The notes under the pieces were generated by a model. The model was given only the letters and a program-made list of their open reading frames with translations, did no database searches and was not told where the DNA came from. Both the position numbers and the translations under genes were made by a program. This document shows, in pieces, positions 17,711 to 25,760 of a stretch of 64,000 nucleotides of DNA. How positions within the stretch are numbered: the stretch's first letter is position 1; each line of letters opens with the position of its first letter. The DNA is from Paenibacillus sp. J31TS4 (GTDB lineage Bacteria; Bacillota; Bacilli; Paenibacillales; NBRC-103111), in NCBI RefSeq assembly GCF_018403265.1, contig NZ_BOSI01000001.1, positions 558,001 through 622,000 of the forward strand. The letters run 5' to 3'.

Positions 17711-18664
17711 CTAATACAGGCCGCTGCCGGTCGTTTTTTTACTGAGGAAGTTTCCGATCAGGACGAGCACGAGACCGATGACCGACTTGAAGAGGCCCAT
17801 CGCCGTCGTGTAGCTGTACTGCTGCTGGAGCAGCCCCTGCTGGTAAATGTACGTGTCCAGAATCTCTCCCTTCGCCACGTTCAGCGGATTCAGGAAAACA
17901 AGCACCCGCTCGAAGCCGAAATCCAGGAAGCGCCCGATATGCAGCAGGAAGAGGATCGTAATGGTAGGCAGCAGCGCCGGCAGCGTGATGGCGAGCGTCT
18001 GCCGCCACCGGTTCGCTCCATCCACCTCGGCCGCCTCGTACAGCTCCGGATTGATCCCGGCGATAGCCGCGAGGTAGATGATCGTTCCGTAGCCGCTGTC
18101 CCTCCAGATGCCGGAGCCGATCAGAATCGAGCGGATGTACGATTCTTCCCCCAGGAAGTAGATCGGCTCGATGCCGAACCAGCCCAGCAAATGATTGACC
18201 GCTCCGGTGCTTGGGGAGAAGATGCCGATGGCAATGCCGCTGACGATGACCCAGGATAGAAAGTGCGGCATGTACACGACGGTTTGCAGCAGTCGCTTGT
18301 ATACGACTTTGCGAACTTCGTTCAGCAAAAGCGCCAGAACGATCGGAGCCGGAAAGGCGAACACGACGTCGTACAGGCCGATCAGCAGCGTGTTGTTCAA
18401 GATTCTTAAGAAATCGTAATGGGCGAACATGGTCCGGAAGTGCTCCAGCCCAACCCACTCGCTGCCGGCTATACCGCTGAAAATGTTGTAATTCTGAAAG
18501 GCGATGACAGAGCCGGCTAGCGGGATGTACTTGAAGACCAGAAAGAAAACGATGCCGGGCAGCGACATGAGATACAAGGCCCGGTATTTCCAGATCCACC
18601 GTCCGATCCCGGCGCTGCCGGATCGCCGCGCTCGTACTGGGGCCGCTTCCGCTTTAACTGCCAC
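17711..18664 (-). CDS. Carbohydrate ABC transporter permease, LplB-like
   Basis: A 317-aa MalF/LplB-type permease with a short cytoplasmic N-terminus and six predicted helices. The EAA motif is ELYEAAEVDGANRWRQT. The start is GTG at 18664 with GGAGGA 7 nt upstream; an overlapping ATG at 18666 lies in another frame. First gene of the polysaccharide operon, directly behind the promoter and cre-like site at 18686-18713. Confidence 0.92.
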   Translation of the reverse strand: MAVKAEAAPVRARRSGSAGIGRWIWKYRALYLMSLPGIVFFLVFKYIPLAGSVIAFQNYNIFSGIAGSEWVGLEHFRTMFAHYDFLRILNNTLLIGLYDVVFAFPAPIVLALLLNEVRKVVYKRLLQTVVYMPHFLSWVIVSGIAIGIFSPSTGAVNHLLGWFGIEPIYFLGEESYIRSILIGSGIWRDSGYGTIIYLAAIAGINPELYEAAEVDGANRWRQTLAITLPALLPTITILFLLHIGRFLDFGFERVLVFLNPLNVAKGEILDTYIYQQGLLQQQYSYTTAMGLFKSVIGLVLVLIGNFLSKKTTGSGLY

Positions 18665-18685
18665 ATGCGCTTCCTCCTCTCAACG

Positions 18686-18713
18686 AATGTAAGCCAATTG
18701 TAAACGTTTGCAA
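18686..18713 (-). promoter_or_regulatory. Promoter with cre box for the polysaccharide operon
   Basis: On the minus strand TTGCAA (18713-18708) and TACATT (18691-18686) are 16 nt apart, upstream of the permease GTG. TGTAAACGTTTGCA (18699-18712, plus strand) matches every position of the Bacillus cre consensus TGWAARCGYTWNCW and overlaps the -35 and spacer. CcpA repression of the operon is the natural reading; another LacI-family protein could use the same site. Confidence 0.7.
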
Positions 18714-18790
18714 AGCGCACCGACAATGGACGTATTTTTTCTCGCATTGTGTTTTTTTTAGGTAAACGGCCTCCCGGCAAAAATAAACAA

Positions 18791-18812
18791 CCCGCTTCCC
18801 TAGAGAAGCGGG
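18791..18812 (-). terminator. Rho-independent terminator of the hydrolase gene
   Basis: CCCGCTTC and GAAGCGGG form an 8-bp stem with a 6-nt loop. On the minus strand it is followed by TTGTTTATTTTT, shortly after the alpha/beta hydrolase stop at 18865. Confidence 0.8.
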
Positions 18813-18864
18813 CCGCCGAAAAAATAGACACCGGGGCACCGGCGTCGCTTCGGCCCAACCAGCG

Positions 18865-19866
18865 TCATTCGGCCAATCGTTCGGCTGGTGCGGCCGGTTC
18901 GGTCACCGGCGAGCCGGCCGGCAAATGCCGGGCCAGCCAATCGGCGAGCGTGTCCAGCAGCTCCGGCATGATGGGCTCGTTAAGCAGCGTCTTGTACTCC
19001 TTCAAGACGCCCAGCATCGAGTGCGTGCCGTCGTAGGCGCGCAGGATATGGTTCATCCGGGGAATGACCTTCCATTCCGCCTCCCCTGCCACAAGCTCTG
19101 CGATCGTCTTGACATCCTGCGGCGGAACCTGGATATCCTTCTCCCCTGTCACGGCCAGCACCGGACAAGTAACCGATGGCAGGCTGTCTTTGACATCGAA
19201 CGCCAGGTGTTCGCGGAACCACTTGGCATTCAGCGTAACGCCGCGATATTTGAGCGTCGGCCCGGTGGACGAACGGATTGTAGCGAACAGCTTCGCATTC
19301 TGCTTGCGGGCCTTGTTCGGGATGCCGAGCAGGCGGATCAGGAAGCCCTTGAAGCCTTTCGACTCCTCCAACTCGCGGATCGCAACCTTCCCCTGGGAGG
19401 TCAGCATGCTCTCCCCGTCCTCCGCCGTACCGGCGAGTAGAATCATGCCGGCGACCGGCTCCTCCGCGAAGGAGGCGGGCGCGATCATCGCACCCTCGCT
19501 GTGGCCAAGCACGGCGACCGCGCTTGCATCAATCTCCGGGCGGCTCTTCAGCAGCCGAACACAGGCGCGTGCGTCCGCCACATAGTCCCAAAAGCCGGCT
19601 TCGTCATACGAGCCTTCGCTTTGGTGGGTTCCTCTCTTGTCGTATCGCAGCGTCGCATAGCCGAGCCTCGTTAGATGATCGGCCAGTTCCTGGTATATAT
19701 TCATGTCGATACCGCCGCCGTTGCCGTTGCGGTCGCTCTTCCCCGTCCCCGCGACGAGTAGGATGGCCGGTACAGTTCCCTCCGCCCCGCTCGGCAGCGC
19801 CAGCGTGCCCTTCAGCGGATAATCGGCCGGAATCGTTACCTCGACTTCCCTAATGCCCTTCTTCAT
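18865..19866 (-). CDS. Alpha/beta hydrolase family protein
   Basis: A 333-aa serine hydrolase. The oxyanion-side loop VAGTGKSDRNG is near residue 40, the nucleophile elbow GHSEG near residue 145, the acid in TGEKDIQVP, and the His in PRMNHILR. The long loop before the nucleophile resembles the dienelactone-hydrolase/acyl-esterase type found in many Bacillales. It overlaps the upstream regulator gene by 4 nt, so that regulator probably controls it. Substrate unknown. Confidence 0.85.
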   Translation of the reverse strand: MKKGIREVEVTIPADYPLKGTLALPSGAEGTVPAILLVAGTGKSDRNGNGGGIDMNIYQELADHLTRLGYATLRYDKRGTHQSEGSYDEAGFWDYVADARACVRLLKSRPEIDASAVAVLGHSEGAMIAPASFAEEPVAGMILLAGTAEDGESMLTSQGKVAIRELEESKGFKGFLIRLLGIPNKARKQNAKLFATIRSSTGPTLKYRGVTLNAKWFREHLAFDVKDSLPSVTCPVLAVTGEKDIQVPPQDVKTIAELVAGEAEWKVIPRMNHILRAYDGTHSMLGVLKEYKTLLNEPIMPELLDTLADWLARHLPAGSPVTEPAAPAERLAE

Positions 19867-20420
19867 TCGTCCGTTCCCCTCTCCTGTTCGACCGGATCCG
19901 GGATGAGGATCGACGTCAGCGAACGTCTCTTCCGCCCCGGGGCCGGCTCGTGTTCAATCACCTTGGCCATAGCCGCTCCCAACGTGCCGAGCAGCTCCTT
20001 CAGCTCCTCGTCGTCGGCATAGAACGCCGCTGTCCGGTACATGACCATATCGGCAAACATGTCGAAGCGCGGCTGTGCCACATAATTCGAGAAGTCTTGG
20101 AAGACCATGCCCAGGAAGGTCAGAAACAACCTTTCGTGATCCTCCCGTTCGAACTTCTCCAGCTCCTCCCTCGACGGCGACAAGCCGCCTTCCGCCAGGA
20201 CGTAAACCTTCTCGATCGTGCCCCGGACCGGATGCTGCTCCGCCACCGCCAGCAGCCCCGCCTCTGCCAGCTTGTTCAGCTGCCGGTAAAGCGTAGCCTG
20301 CGGCACGTTCGCGAGGCGGGTGCCGATCTCCTGAGCCGTCAGCTTCTTCCCTCCGGCCAGAGCCAACAGAATCCTCAGGCGGACGGGATGAAGAATGAGA
20401 TCCGATGTGGACTCCTTCAA
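19863..20420 (-). CDS. Winged-helix transcriptional regulator (ArsR/PadR-like)
   Basis: A 185-aa regulator. A winged helix-turn-helix occupies about residues 8-80 (LHPVRLRILLALAGG, LTAQEIGTRL, QATLYRQLNKL recognition helix), and a helical C-terminal domain follows. I place the start at TTG 20420 because a perfect AAGGAGG lies 8 nt upstream; the codons further upstream would place that site inside the gene. It forms a 4-nt overlapping pair with the hydrolase and is divergent from ecsC. AATAGAGAAT copies in the shared promoter region are candidate operators. Confidence 0.82.
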   Translation of the reverse strand: MKESTSDLILHPVRLRILLALAGGKKLTAQEIGTRLANVPQATLYRQLNKLAEAGLLAVAEQHPVRGTIEKVYVLAEGGLSPSREELEKFEREDHERLFLTFLGMVFQDFSNYVAQPRFDMFADMVMYRTAAFYADDEELKELLGTLGAAMAKVIEHEPAPGRKRRSLTSILIPDPVEQERGTDE

Positions 20421-20454
20421 AACGGACGCCTCCTTCATTCGCAATAATGATACT

Positions 20455-20517
20455 ATTCTCTATTTTGATAATAATAGCAATTGAGTGTAGATGCAAGCTT
20501 CGCATATAATAGAGAAT
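20455..20517. promoter_or_regulatory. Divergent promoter region with AATAGAGAAT repeats
   Basis: The plus-strand promoter for the EcsC gene is TTGAGT (20481-20486), 18 nt, TATAAT (20505-20510). AATAGAGAAT overlaps that -10 at 20508-20517, and its exact reverse complement lies at 20455-20464 in the region where the minus-strand promoter for the regulator must lie. The 10-bp inverted repeat is a candidate operator for the adjacent winged-helix regulator. Confidence 0.55.
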
Positions 20518-20545
20518 CAACGAATCGAACGAAGGAGATTTGCCG

Positions 20546-21304
20546 ATGAGCTACGAAGAACGGATGAGAATGGAGCTGTTTCTGTGGGAAAAGCAGCTCG
20601 GCAAGCGGCCTGGCGTCTGGAAGGCTGCCGGTGAGACGATGACCCGCCGGGTCAACGGGCTGATTCCGGACAAGTTGAACTCCATCATTGCCTCGGCGTT
20701 CCAGACCATGATCCAGAGCGTGCTGGCCGGGGTAAGCTATACCCCGAAGGGAGCGGTCCGCTATCGGCTGACGCTCGAGGAGCGGGATCGGCACGCCTCC
20801 GAGCTGGCGGCACGGTACAAGAAGATCGCGGCCGCGGAAGGAGCCGGTACGGGAGCCGGAGGCTTGGTGCTTGGCGCTGTCGACTTTCCGGCGCTGCTCG
20901 CCATCAAGATGAAGGCGTTGTTTGAGCTTGCCCATCTCTACGGCTTCAACACGGTCGCTTACCGCGAGCGCCTGTTTTTGCTGCACGTGTTCCAGCTTGC
21001 CTTTTCCGGAACGGCGCACAAACGCGCGATCTGGCAGACAATCAAGGACTGGAACCGGACCGACCGCGAGCTGGATGCGAACCAGGTGGCCGCCGCCCGC
21101 CCCATCGATTGGCAGAAGCTCCAGCAGGAATACCGCGATACGATCGACCTCCGGAAGCTGCTTCAGCTCATGCCCGGCATCGGCGCGGTGGTCGGCGCAT
21201 GGGCGAATTACGGACTGCTTGAGGAGCTCTTCACGGTCGCCAAGCACGCCTACCATGTCCGTCTGCTCGAGGACGGTGACAAAACGAAGCCGGCAGACTC
21301 CTAG
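20546..21304 (+). CDS. EcsC family protein
   Basis: A 252-aa protein of the EcsC family. Typical features are LFLWEKQL near the N-terminus, a Gly/Ala-rich hydrophobic segment (TGAGGLVLGAVDFPALLAIKMKAL, interrupted) and the conserved HLYGFNT block. GAAGGAG lies 8 nt before the ATG. EcsC sits beside an ABC exporter in Bacillus, but isolated homologues like this one have no assigned reaction. No EcsA or EcsB gene is next to it here. It probably associates with the membrane. Confidence 0.85.
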   Translation: MSYEERMRMELFLWEKQLGKRPGVWKAAGETMTRRVNGLIPDKLNSIIASAFQTMIQSVLAGVSYTPKGAVRYRLTLEERDRHASELAARYKKIAAAEGAGTGAGGLVLGAVDFPALLAIKMKALFELAHLYGFNTVAYRERLFLLHVFQLAFSGTAHKRAIWQTIKDWNRTDRELDANQVAAARPIDWQKLQQEYRDTIDLRKLLQLMPGIGAVVGAWANYGLLEELFTVAKHAYHVRLLEDGDKTKPADS

Positions 21305-21611
21305 CTTCTCGGTGTTGGCAGATTTGGTTCCATGCCCGGAGATTCTTTTCTGCCGGGGCATCCGCCGCAGCAACCCGCCTGCCCGCATAAGGGACAAGCA
21401 CCCCCAAATGCCCGTACGTACCGCAGTTGCCATGTCGTCTGGCTTCCCTGTGCCTTGGCTCCCCGCCGGCTTTCGCCTTCCCAGACGTCACTACCTGCTT
21501 CGGCAAACAAAAAGGCTGCTCCTGCCATCCATCCGGATAGCAGAAGCAGCCTATTTTTCGTTCCCGTGGTCTCTCTACTTCACTGGGTCACGGACCACCA
21601 GCCTGGCCGTG
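21305..21611. other. Intergenic region between convergent genes
   Basis: 307 nt between ecsC and potD. Apart from the bidirectional terminator near its right end I see no gene or repeat. Confidence 0.6.
21512..21551. terminator. Bidirectional terminator between ecsC and potD
   Basis: AGGCTGCTCCTGC pairs with GCAGAAGCAGCCT with a single mismatch. ATTTTTCG follows on the plus strand and TTTTTGTTT on the minus strand, so it can end both convergent transcripts. Confidence 0.82.
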
Positions 21612-22685
21612 TCACTTTTTGAACATCTTGAATTGCAGGAACAGCTCGTTGTAATGCGACAGCATCCGCTTGCCGAGGTTGTCGTAAACCTCCAGCTTCT
21701 CCGTCAGCTCCTCGGACGGATAGAACCTCTCGTCCCCCGATATCTCTTCGGGCAGCAGCTTGAGAGCTTCCGCATTCGGAGTCGAATAGCCGACATATTC
21801 GGCATTCTGAGCGGCGTGCTTCGGATCGAGCATGAAGTTGATGAACCGGTGAGCCCCTTTGACGTTGTCCGCCGTCTTCGGGATGACCATATTATCGAAC
21901 CAGAGATTTGAGCCTTCCTCGGGCACAACGTAATCCAGCTTGTCGTTGTCGTCCATAATCTCGGAGGCGTCCCCGGACCAAACGACCCCGACGGCCGCTT
22001 CCTCATTGGCGAGCAGCATCTTGATCTCGTCGCCGACGATCGCCTTGACGTTCGGAGTGAGCTGGTTCAGCTTGGCGAGCGTCTCCTGCAGATGCCCTTC
22101 GTCGGTATCGTTCAGCGAGTAGCCAAGGCTGTTCAGCCCCATGCCGATTACCTCGCGGGCTCCGTCGACGAGCAGGATCTGGTTGCGCAGACTCGGATCC
22201 CACAGATCGTTCCAGCTGTCGAACTTGAGGTCCCCGACCAGCTCCGGGTTGTAGATAATGCCGACGGTTCCCCAGAAGTAAGGGATCGAGTACCGGTTGT
22301 CCGGATCGAACGACAGGTTCAGGAACCGCGGGTCGATGTACTTCCGATTGGGCAGCTTCTCGGGATCGAGCGGCAGCAGCAGGTTATCATCCTTCATCTT
22401 GCTGATAGCGTACTCCGAAGGAATGGCCACGTCGAACGTGGTGCCGCCCTGGGAGATTTTGGTCATCATCGCTTCGTTGGAATCGAACGTCTGGTAGATG
22501 ACCTTCATCCCCGTTTCCTTCTCGAACTCCTCGATCAAGGCCGGATCGATATAGTCGCCCCAATTGTAAATGGTCAGCGTGTCGCCGCCCGTGTACCCCT
22601 GGCTCGCGTTCAGGTAGGACGTCAGATACATCAGCGCGAAGGCCGCGAGCAGGACGGCTGCGAACGTTTGGACAAGCTGCTTCAT
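21612..22685 (-). CDS. potD: Spermidine/putrescine ABC transporter substrate-binding protein
   Basis: A 357-aa PotD/PotF-type binding protein. The mature domain opens with LTIYNWGDYIDPALI, the hallmark start of polyamine-binding proteins, followed by FDVAIPSEYAISKM and YFWGTVGI. The N-terminus is one hydrophobic helix without a lipobox Cys, so it is probably membrane-anchored. It overlaps the potC stop by 4 nt and is last in a potABCD operon. Confidence 0.95.
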   Translation of the reverse strand: MKQLVQTFAAVLLAAFALMYLTSYLNASQGYTGGDTLTIYNWGDYIDPALIEEFEKETGMKVIYQTFDSNEAMMTKISQGGTTFDVAIPSEYAISKMKDDNLLLPLDPEKLPNRKYIDPRFLNLSFDPDNRYSIPYFWGTVGIIYNPELVGDLKFDSWNDLWDPSLRNQILLVDGAREVIGMGLNSLGYSLNDTDEGHLQETLAKLNQLTPNVKAIVGDEIKMLLANEEAAVGVVWSGDASEIMDDNDKLDYVVPEEGSNLWFDNMVIPKTADNVKGAHRFINFMLDPKHAAQNAEYVGYSTPNAEALKLLPEEISGDERFYPSEELTEKLEVYDNLGKRMLSHYNELFLQFKMFKK

Positions 22686-23485
22686 GGCCGCATCCCCCTT
22701 TCTGCCGAACGGCTATTGCGCTGGGAGATGAAGTAATACCCGACGACCAGCGCGACGGTGAGCAGGAACAGCAACGCCGACAGCGCATTGATCGACAGCG
22801 AAACGCCCTGGCGGGCCCGCGAGTAAATCTCTACGGACAGTGTCGAGAACCCGCTGCCGGTCACGAAGAACGTCACCGCAAAATCGTCAAGCGAGTAGGT
22901 CAGCGCCATGAAAAAGCCGGCAAAGATACCGGGCTTGATGAACGGCAGGACGACCTTGGTCAGCACCTGCCAGGTGCCGGCTCCGAGGTCGGCCGCCGCA
23001 TCGATCAGTGTCGAGCTCATCTCGCGCAGCTTGGGCAGCACCATCAGCACGACGATCGGCACGCTGAATGCGATATGCGACAGCAATACCGAGGTAAAGC
23101 CCAGCTTGATCCCGATCATCGTGAACAGGATCAGGAACGAAGCTCCGATGATGACGTCCGGACTGACGATGAGGACGTTGTTCAGCGACAGCAGCGTATT
23201 TTGCGTGCGTCTTCTCCTCACTTTGTCGATTGCGATAGCGCCCGCAACCCCGATGATCGTGGAGATGACGGAGGACAGCAGCGCGATAACGAACGTATTC
23301 AGCACGATGATGAGCAGCCGCGTGTCGGCGAATACTTCCTGGTACCATTCAAGTGTGAAGCCTTCGAACTCGCGCATCGTGCCCCCACTGTTGAACGAGT
23401 AGTAGATCAGGTACACGATCGGCGCATACAGCACGGCAAAAACGAGGAACAGGTAGACGCTGCCGAGCTTACCGTTTGTTTGCAT
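22682..23485 (-). CDS. potC: Polyamine ABC transporter permease PotC
   Basis: A 267-aa PotC-type permease with about six membrane helices. The family motif YAPIVYLIYYSFN is in the first helix, and the EAA loop reads LIDAAADLGAGTWQVLTKV. It starts 17 nt inside the potB coding region and ends overlapping potD. It pairs with PotB to form the polyamine channel. Confidence 0.95.
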   Translation of the reverse strand: MQTNGKLGSVYLFLVFAVLYAPIVYLIYYSFNSGGTMREFEGFTLEWYQEVFADTRLLIIVLNTFVIALLSSVISTIIGVAGAIAIDKVRRRRTQNTLLSLNNVLIVSPDVIIGASFLILFTMIGIKLGFTSVLLSHIAFSVPIVVLMVLPKLREMSSTLIDAAADLGAGTWQVLTKVVLPFIKPGIFAGFFMALTYSLDDFAVTFFVTGSGFSTLSVEIYSRARQGVSLSINALSALLFLLTVALVVGYYFISQRNSRSAERGMRP

Positions 23486-24296
23486 CGCGCACCGCCTTTC
23501 TCTTCGTTCCCGTCAGGACCATAATGGCCGCCATCGCGATAATGAGGAAGACGGCGATCGTCGCGCCCATTCCCCAGTCCTGCGTAACGAGAAAATGCTG
23601 CTCGATGGCGGTTCCGAGCGTGATGACGCGGTTGCCCGCGATCAGCCGGGTAATCATGAACAGCGAGAGCGCCGGGATGAAGACCGCCTGGCAGCCCGCC
23701 TTGACCCCGTCCAGCGTCAGAGGAAAGATCACCCGGCGGAACGTCAGCCAGGGCGAGGCTCCCAGATCCCGAGCCGCATAGACAAGAGACGGATTGAGCT
23801 CCTCGATCGCATTGAAGATCGGCAGGATCATGAACGGGATAAAAATGTAAACCGACACGAAGACGAAGCTGAAATCGGTAAACAGAATCTGCGTCCGTCC
23901 GATGCCGGTCAGCTCCAGTAGCGCGTTGGCAAAGCCGTATGTCCCGAACAGGCCGATAAACGCGTACGTCTTGAGCAGCAGATTGATCCAGCTTGGCAGG
24001 ATGATGAGCAGGAGCCACAGCTGCTTATGCCTGGTTCTCGTCAGGAGATACGCCGCCGGATAGGCGACCAGAAGCGAGAACACGGTGATGAGCAGCGCAT
24101 ACCAGAACGAGCTGAACGTCATCTTCATATAAACGGGCGTAAAGAATTTAACGTAATTGGCGAACGTGAAGCCGCCTTCCACATCAAGGAAGGAATAATA
24201 AACGATCAGCACGATCGGCGCGACGACGAACAGGACGATCCAGAGCAGGTACGGAACGAGATACAGATTGCGTGTTCCCGATGCGTCAGCTCTCAT
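23469..24296 (-). CDS. potB: Polyamine ABC transporter permease PotB
   Basis: 275 aa when started at ATG 24296 ([19 protein letters not shown]). The longer open frame upstream lies inside potA and is rich in Arg and Ser, so it is not coding. About six helices and an EAA loop [16 protein letters not shown]. It overlaps the potA end by 11 nt, a common arrangement in this operon. Confidence 0.94.
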   Translation of the reverse strand: MRADASGTRNLYLVPYLLWIVLFVVAPIVLIVYYSFLDVEGGFTFANYVKFFTPVYMKMTFSSFWYALLITVFSLLVAYPAAYLLTRTRHKQLWLLLIILPSWINLLLKTYAFIGLFGTYGFANALLELTGIGRTQILFTDFSFVFVSVYIFIPFMILPIFNAIEELNPSLVYAARDLGASPWLTFRRVIFPLTLDGVKAGCQAVFIPALSLFMITRLIAGNRVITLGTAIEQHFLVTQDWGMGATIAVFLIIAMAAIMVLTGTKRKAVRDANKR

Positions 24297-25395
24297 GGCT
24301 GGCCTCGCTGTCGCTGTACGCCTCGAGCCGCTTGTCGAATTCCTCTTCCGTCTCCCCGAGACGCATGACGTGAATCGCCTCCGGATCGAACGCCAGTCCG
24401 ATCCGCTGTCCGACAACCGCTTTGCGGGTCGAATGGACAAGCCATTCGTTCCCGGCCTCGTCGTAGCTCGAGATTTCATAGTGAACGCCGCGGAACAGCT
24501 GGGAATCGACCGTCACCTGCAGGTTGCCCTGCCCTTCGGCCGTAATCTCCAAATCCTCCGGCCGTATGACGATCTCAACCGGCTCATCGGGGTTCAGGCC
24601 CTGGTCGACGCATTCGAACGTGCGGCCCGCGAACTCGACCAGGAAGTCTTCCTTCATCCGGCCCGGCACGATATTCGATTCCCCGATGAAGTCGGCGACG
24701 AATCGGTTGATCGGCTCGTCATAGATATCCGTCGGCGTGCCGCTCTGCTGGATGACGCCCTTGTGCAGCACGAAGATCTCGTCGGACATGGCAAGCGCCT
24801 CTTCCTGGTCGTGCGTGACGAAGATGAACGTGATGCCGAGCCGTCTCTGCAGCTCGCGCAGCTCGTACTGCATCTCGGTCCGCAGCTTCAGATCGAGAGC
24901 GGACAGAGGCTCGTCGAGCAGAATAATCTCCGGCTCGTTGACGATCGCGCGTGCGATGGCGACGCGCTGGCGCTGCCCGCCGGACATTTCGTTGATCTCC
25001 CTGTTTTCGTAGCCGGACAGGTTAACGAAGCGAAGCGCCTCCTTCACCTTTTCTTTTACTTCCGCATTCTTCATCTTTTTGATGCGCAGCCCAAAGGCCA
25101 CGTTCTCGAATACGTTCAGGTGAGGAAACAACGCGTAATCCTGAAACACGGTGTTCACTTGTCTCCGGTTGGCCGGGACCCGGTTGATCACCTTGCCGTC
25201 AAAATAAATATTGCCGCTCGACGGCTCCATAAACCCGGCAATAAGACGCAGAATCGTCGTCTTGCCGCAGCCGGAAGGACCGAGCAGCGTGTAAAACTTG
25301 CCACGTTCAATTTCAAAGCTGACTTCTTGCAGTACGGTCGTGTCGTCGAACCGCTTGGTTACGCGCTCGAACCGGATGATGGGTTGATCCGGCAT
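24286..25395 (-). CDS. potA: Polyamine ABC transporter ATPase PotA
   Basis: A 369-aa ATPase. Walker A is GPSGCGKTT near residue 40, the Q-loop is in [10 protein letters not shown], the signature is MSGGQRQR, Walker B is [12 protein letters not shown] and the H-loop is [11 protein letters not shown]-terminal TOBE domain lies at about residues 285-350. First gene of the operon and the ATP-hydrolysing subunit of the polyamine importer. A TATAAT (25472-25477 on the minus strand) lies about 77 nt upstream. Confidence 0.96.
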   Translation of the reverse strand: MPDQPIIRFERVTKRFDDTTVLQEVSFEIERGKFYTLLGPSGCGKTTILRLIAGFMEPSSGNIYFDGKVINRVPANRRQVNTVFQDYALFPHLNVFENVAFGLRIKKMKNAEVKEKVKEALRFVNLSGYENREINEMSGGQRQRVAIARAIVNEPEIILLDEPLSALDLKLRTEMQYELRELQRRLGITFIFVTHDQEEALAMSDEIFVLHKGVIQQSGTPTDIYDEPINRFVADFIGESNIVPGRMKEDFLVEFAGRTFECVDQGLNPDEPVEIVIRPEDLEITAEGQGNLQVTVDSQLFRGVHYEISSYDEAGNEWLVHSTRKAVVGQRIGLAFDPEAIHVMRLGETEEEFDKRLEAYSDSEASHES

Positions 25396-25542
25396 TCGGC
25401 AAGCCCCCTTATGTCGGTTAATCTCGCAGCAGGTCGGAATATGTAAGGTTCTGTCTGCTTATCAGCTTATGATTATATAGGAAACCCGGCAACAAGGAAA
25501 GGCTCGTCTGTTCACCGCTTCTCAAGCGGCCGCCGGGGGAAG

Positions 25543-25583
25543 TTCCGAACGAACGATTTCGAGACGTTCGTCAGCGTTCGGAA
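25543..25583. repeat. 9-bp inverted repeat upstream of potA
   Basis: TTCCGAACG at 25543 and CGTTCGGAA at 25575 are perfect inverted copies with 23 nt between, and the interior can form a second small AACG/CGTT stem. It could be an operator or an RNA structure at the end of the MFS transcript. Confidence 0.45.
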
Positions 25584-25636
25584 TAAGAGGCCGAGACGAA
25601 GCGTCTGCCAGTCAGCAGAGCCCGCTGGATGCAAAA

Positions 25637-25664
25637 AGACGCCGAAACGTCTGTTTCGGCGTCT
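25637..25664 (-). terminator. Rho-independent terminator of the MFS exporter
   Basis: AGACGCCGAAAC and GTTTCGGCGTCT form a perfect 12-bp stem with a 4-nt loop. On the minus strand it runs into TTTTTGC, about 100 nt after the MFS stop. Confidence 0.9.
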
Positions 25665-25760
25665 TTCCCTCCCCGGATTGCACGGGAGCGTTCTTCTTGA
25701 GGTCGCTCTTCGTTCGCTTGTCGAGAGTTCCTCCCATAATCCTTCTGTTCGGAACTCCCA

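Larger units (their letters stand above)
25396..25760. other. Intergenic region between potA and the MFS gene
   Basis: 365 nt. It contains a minus-strand TATAAT box at 25472-25477 without a convincing -35, an inverted repeat at 25543-25583 and the MFS terminator at 25637-25664. No credible gene. Confidence 0.6.
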
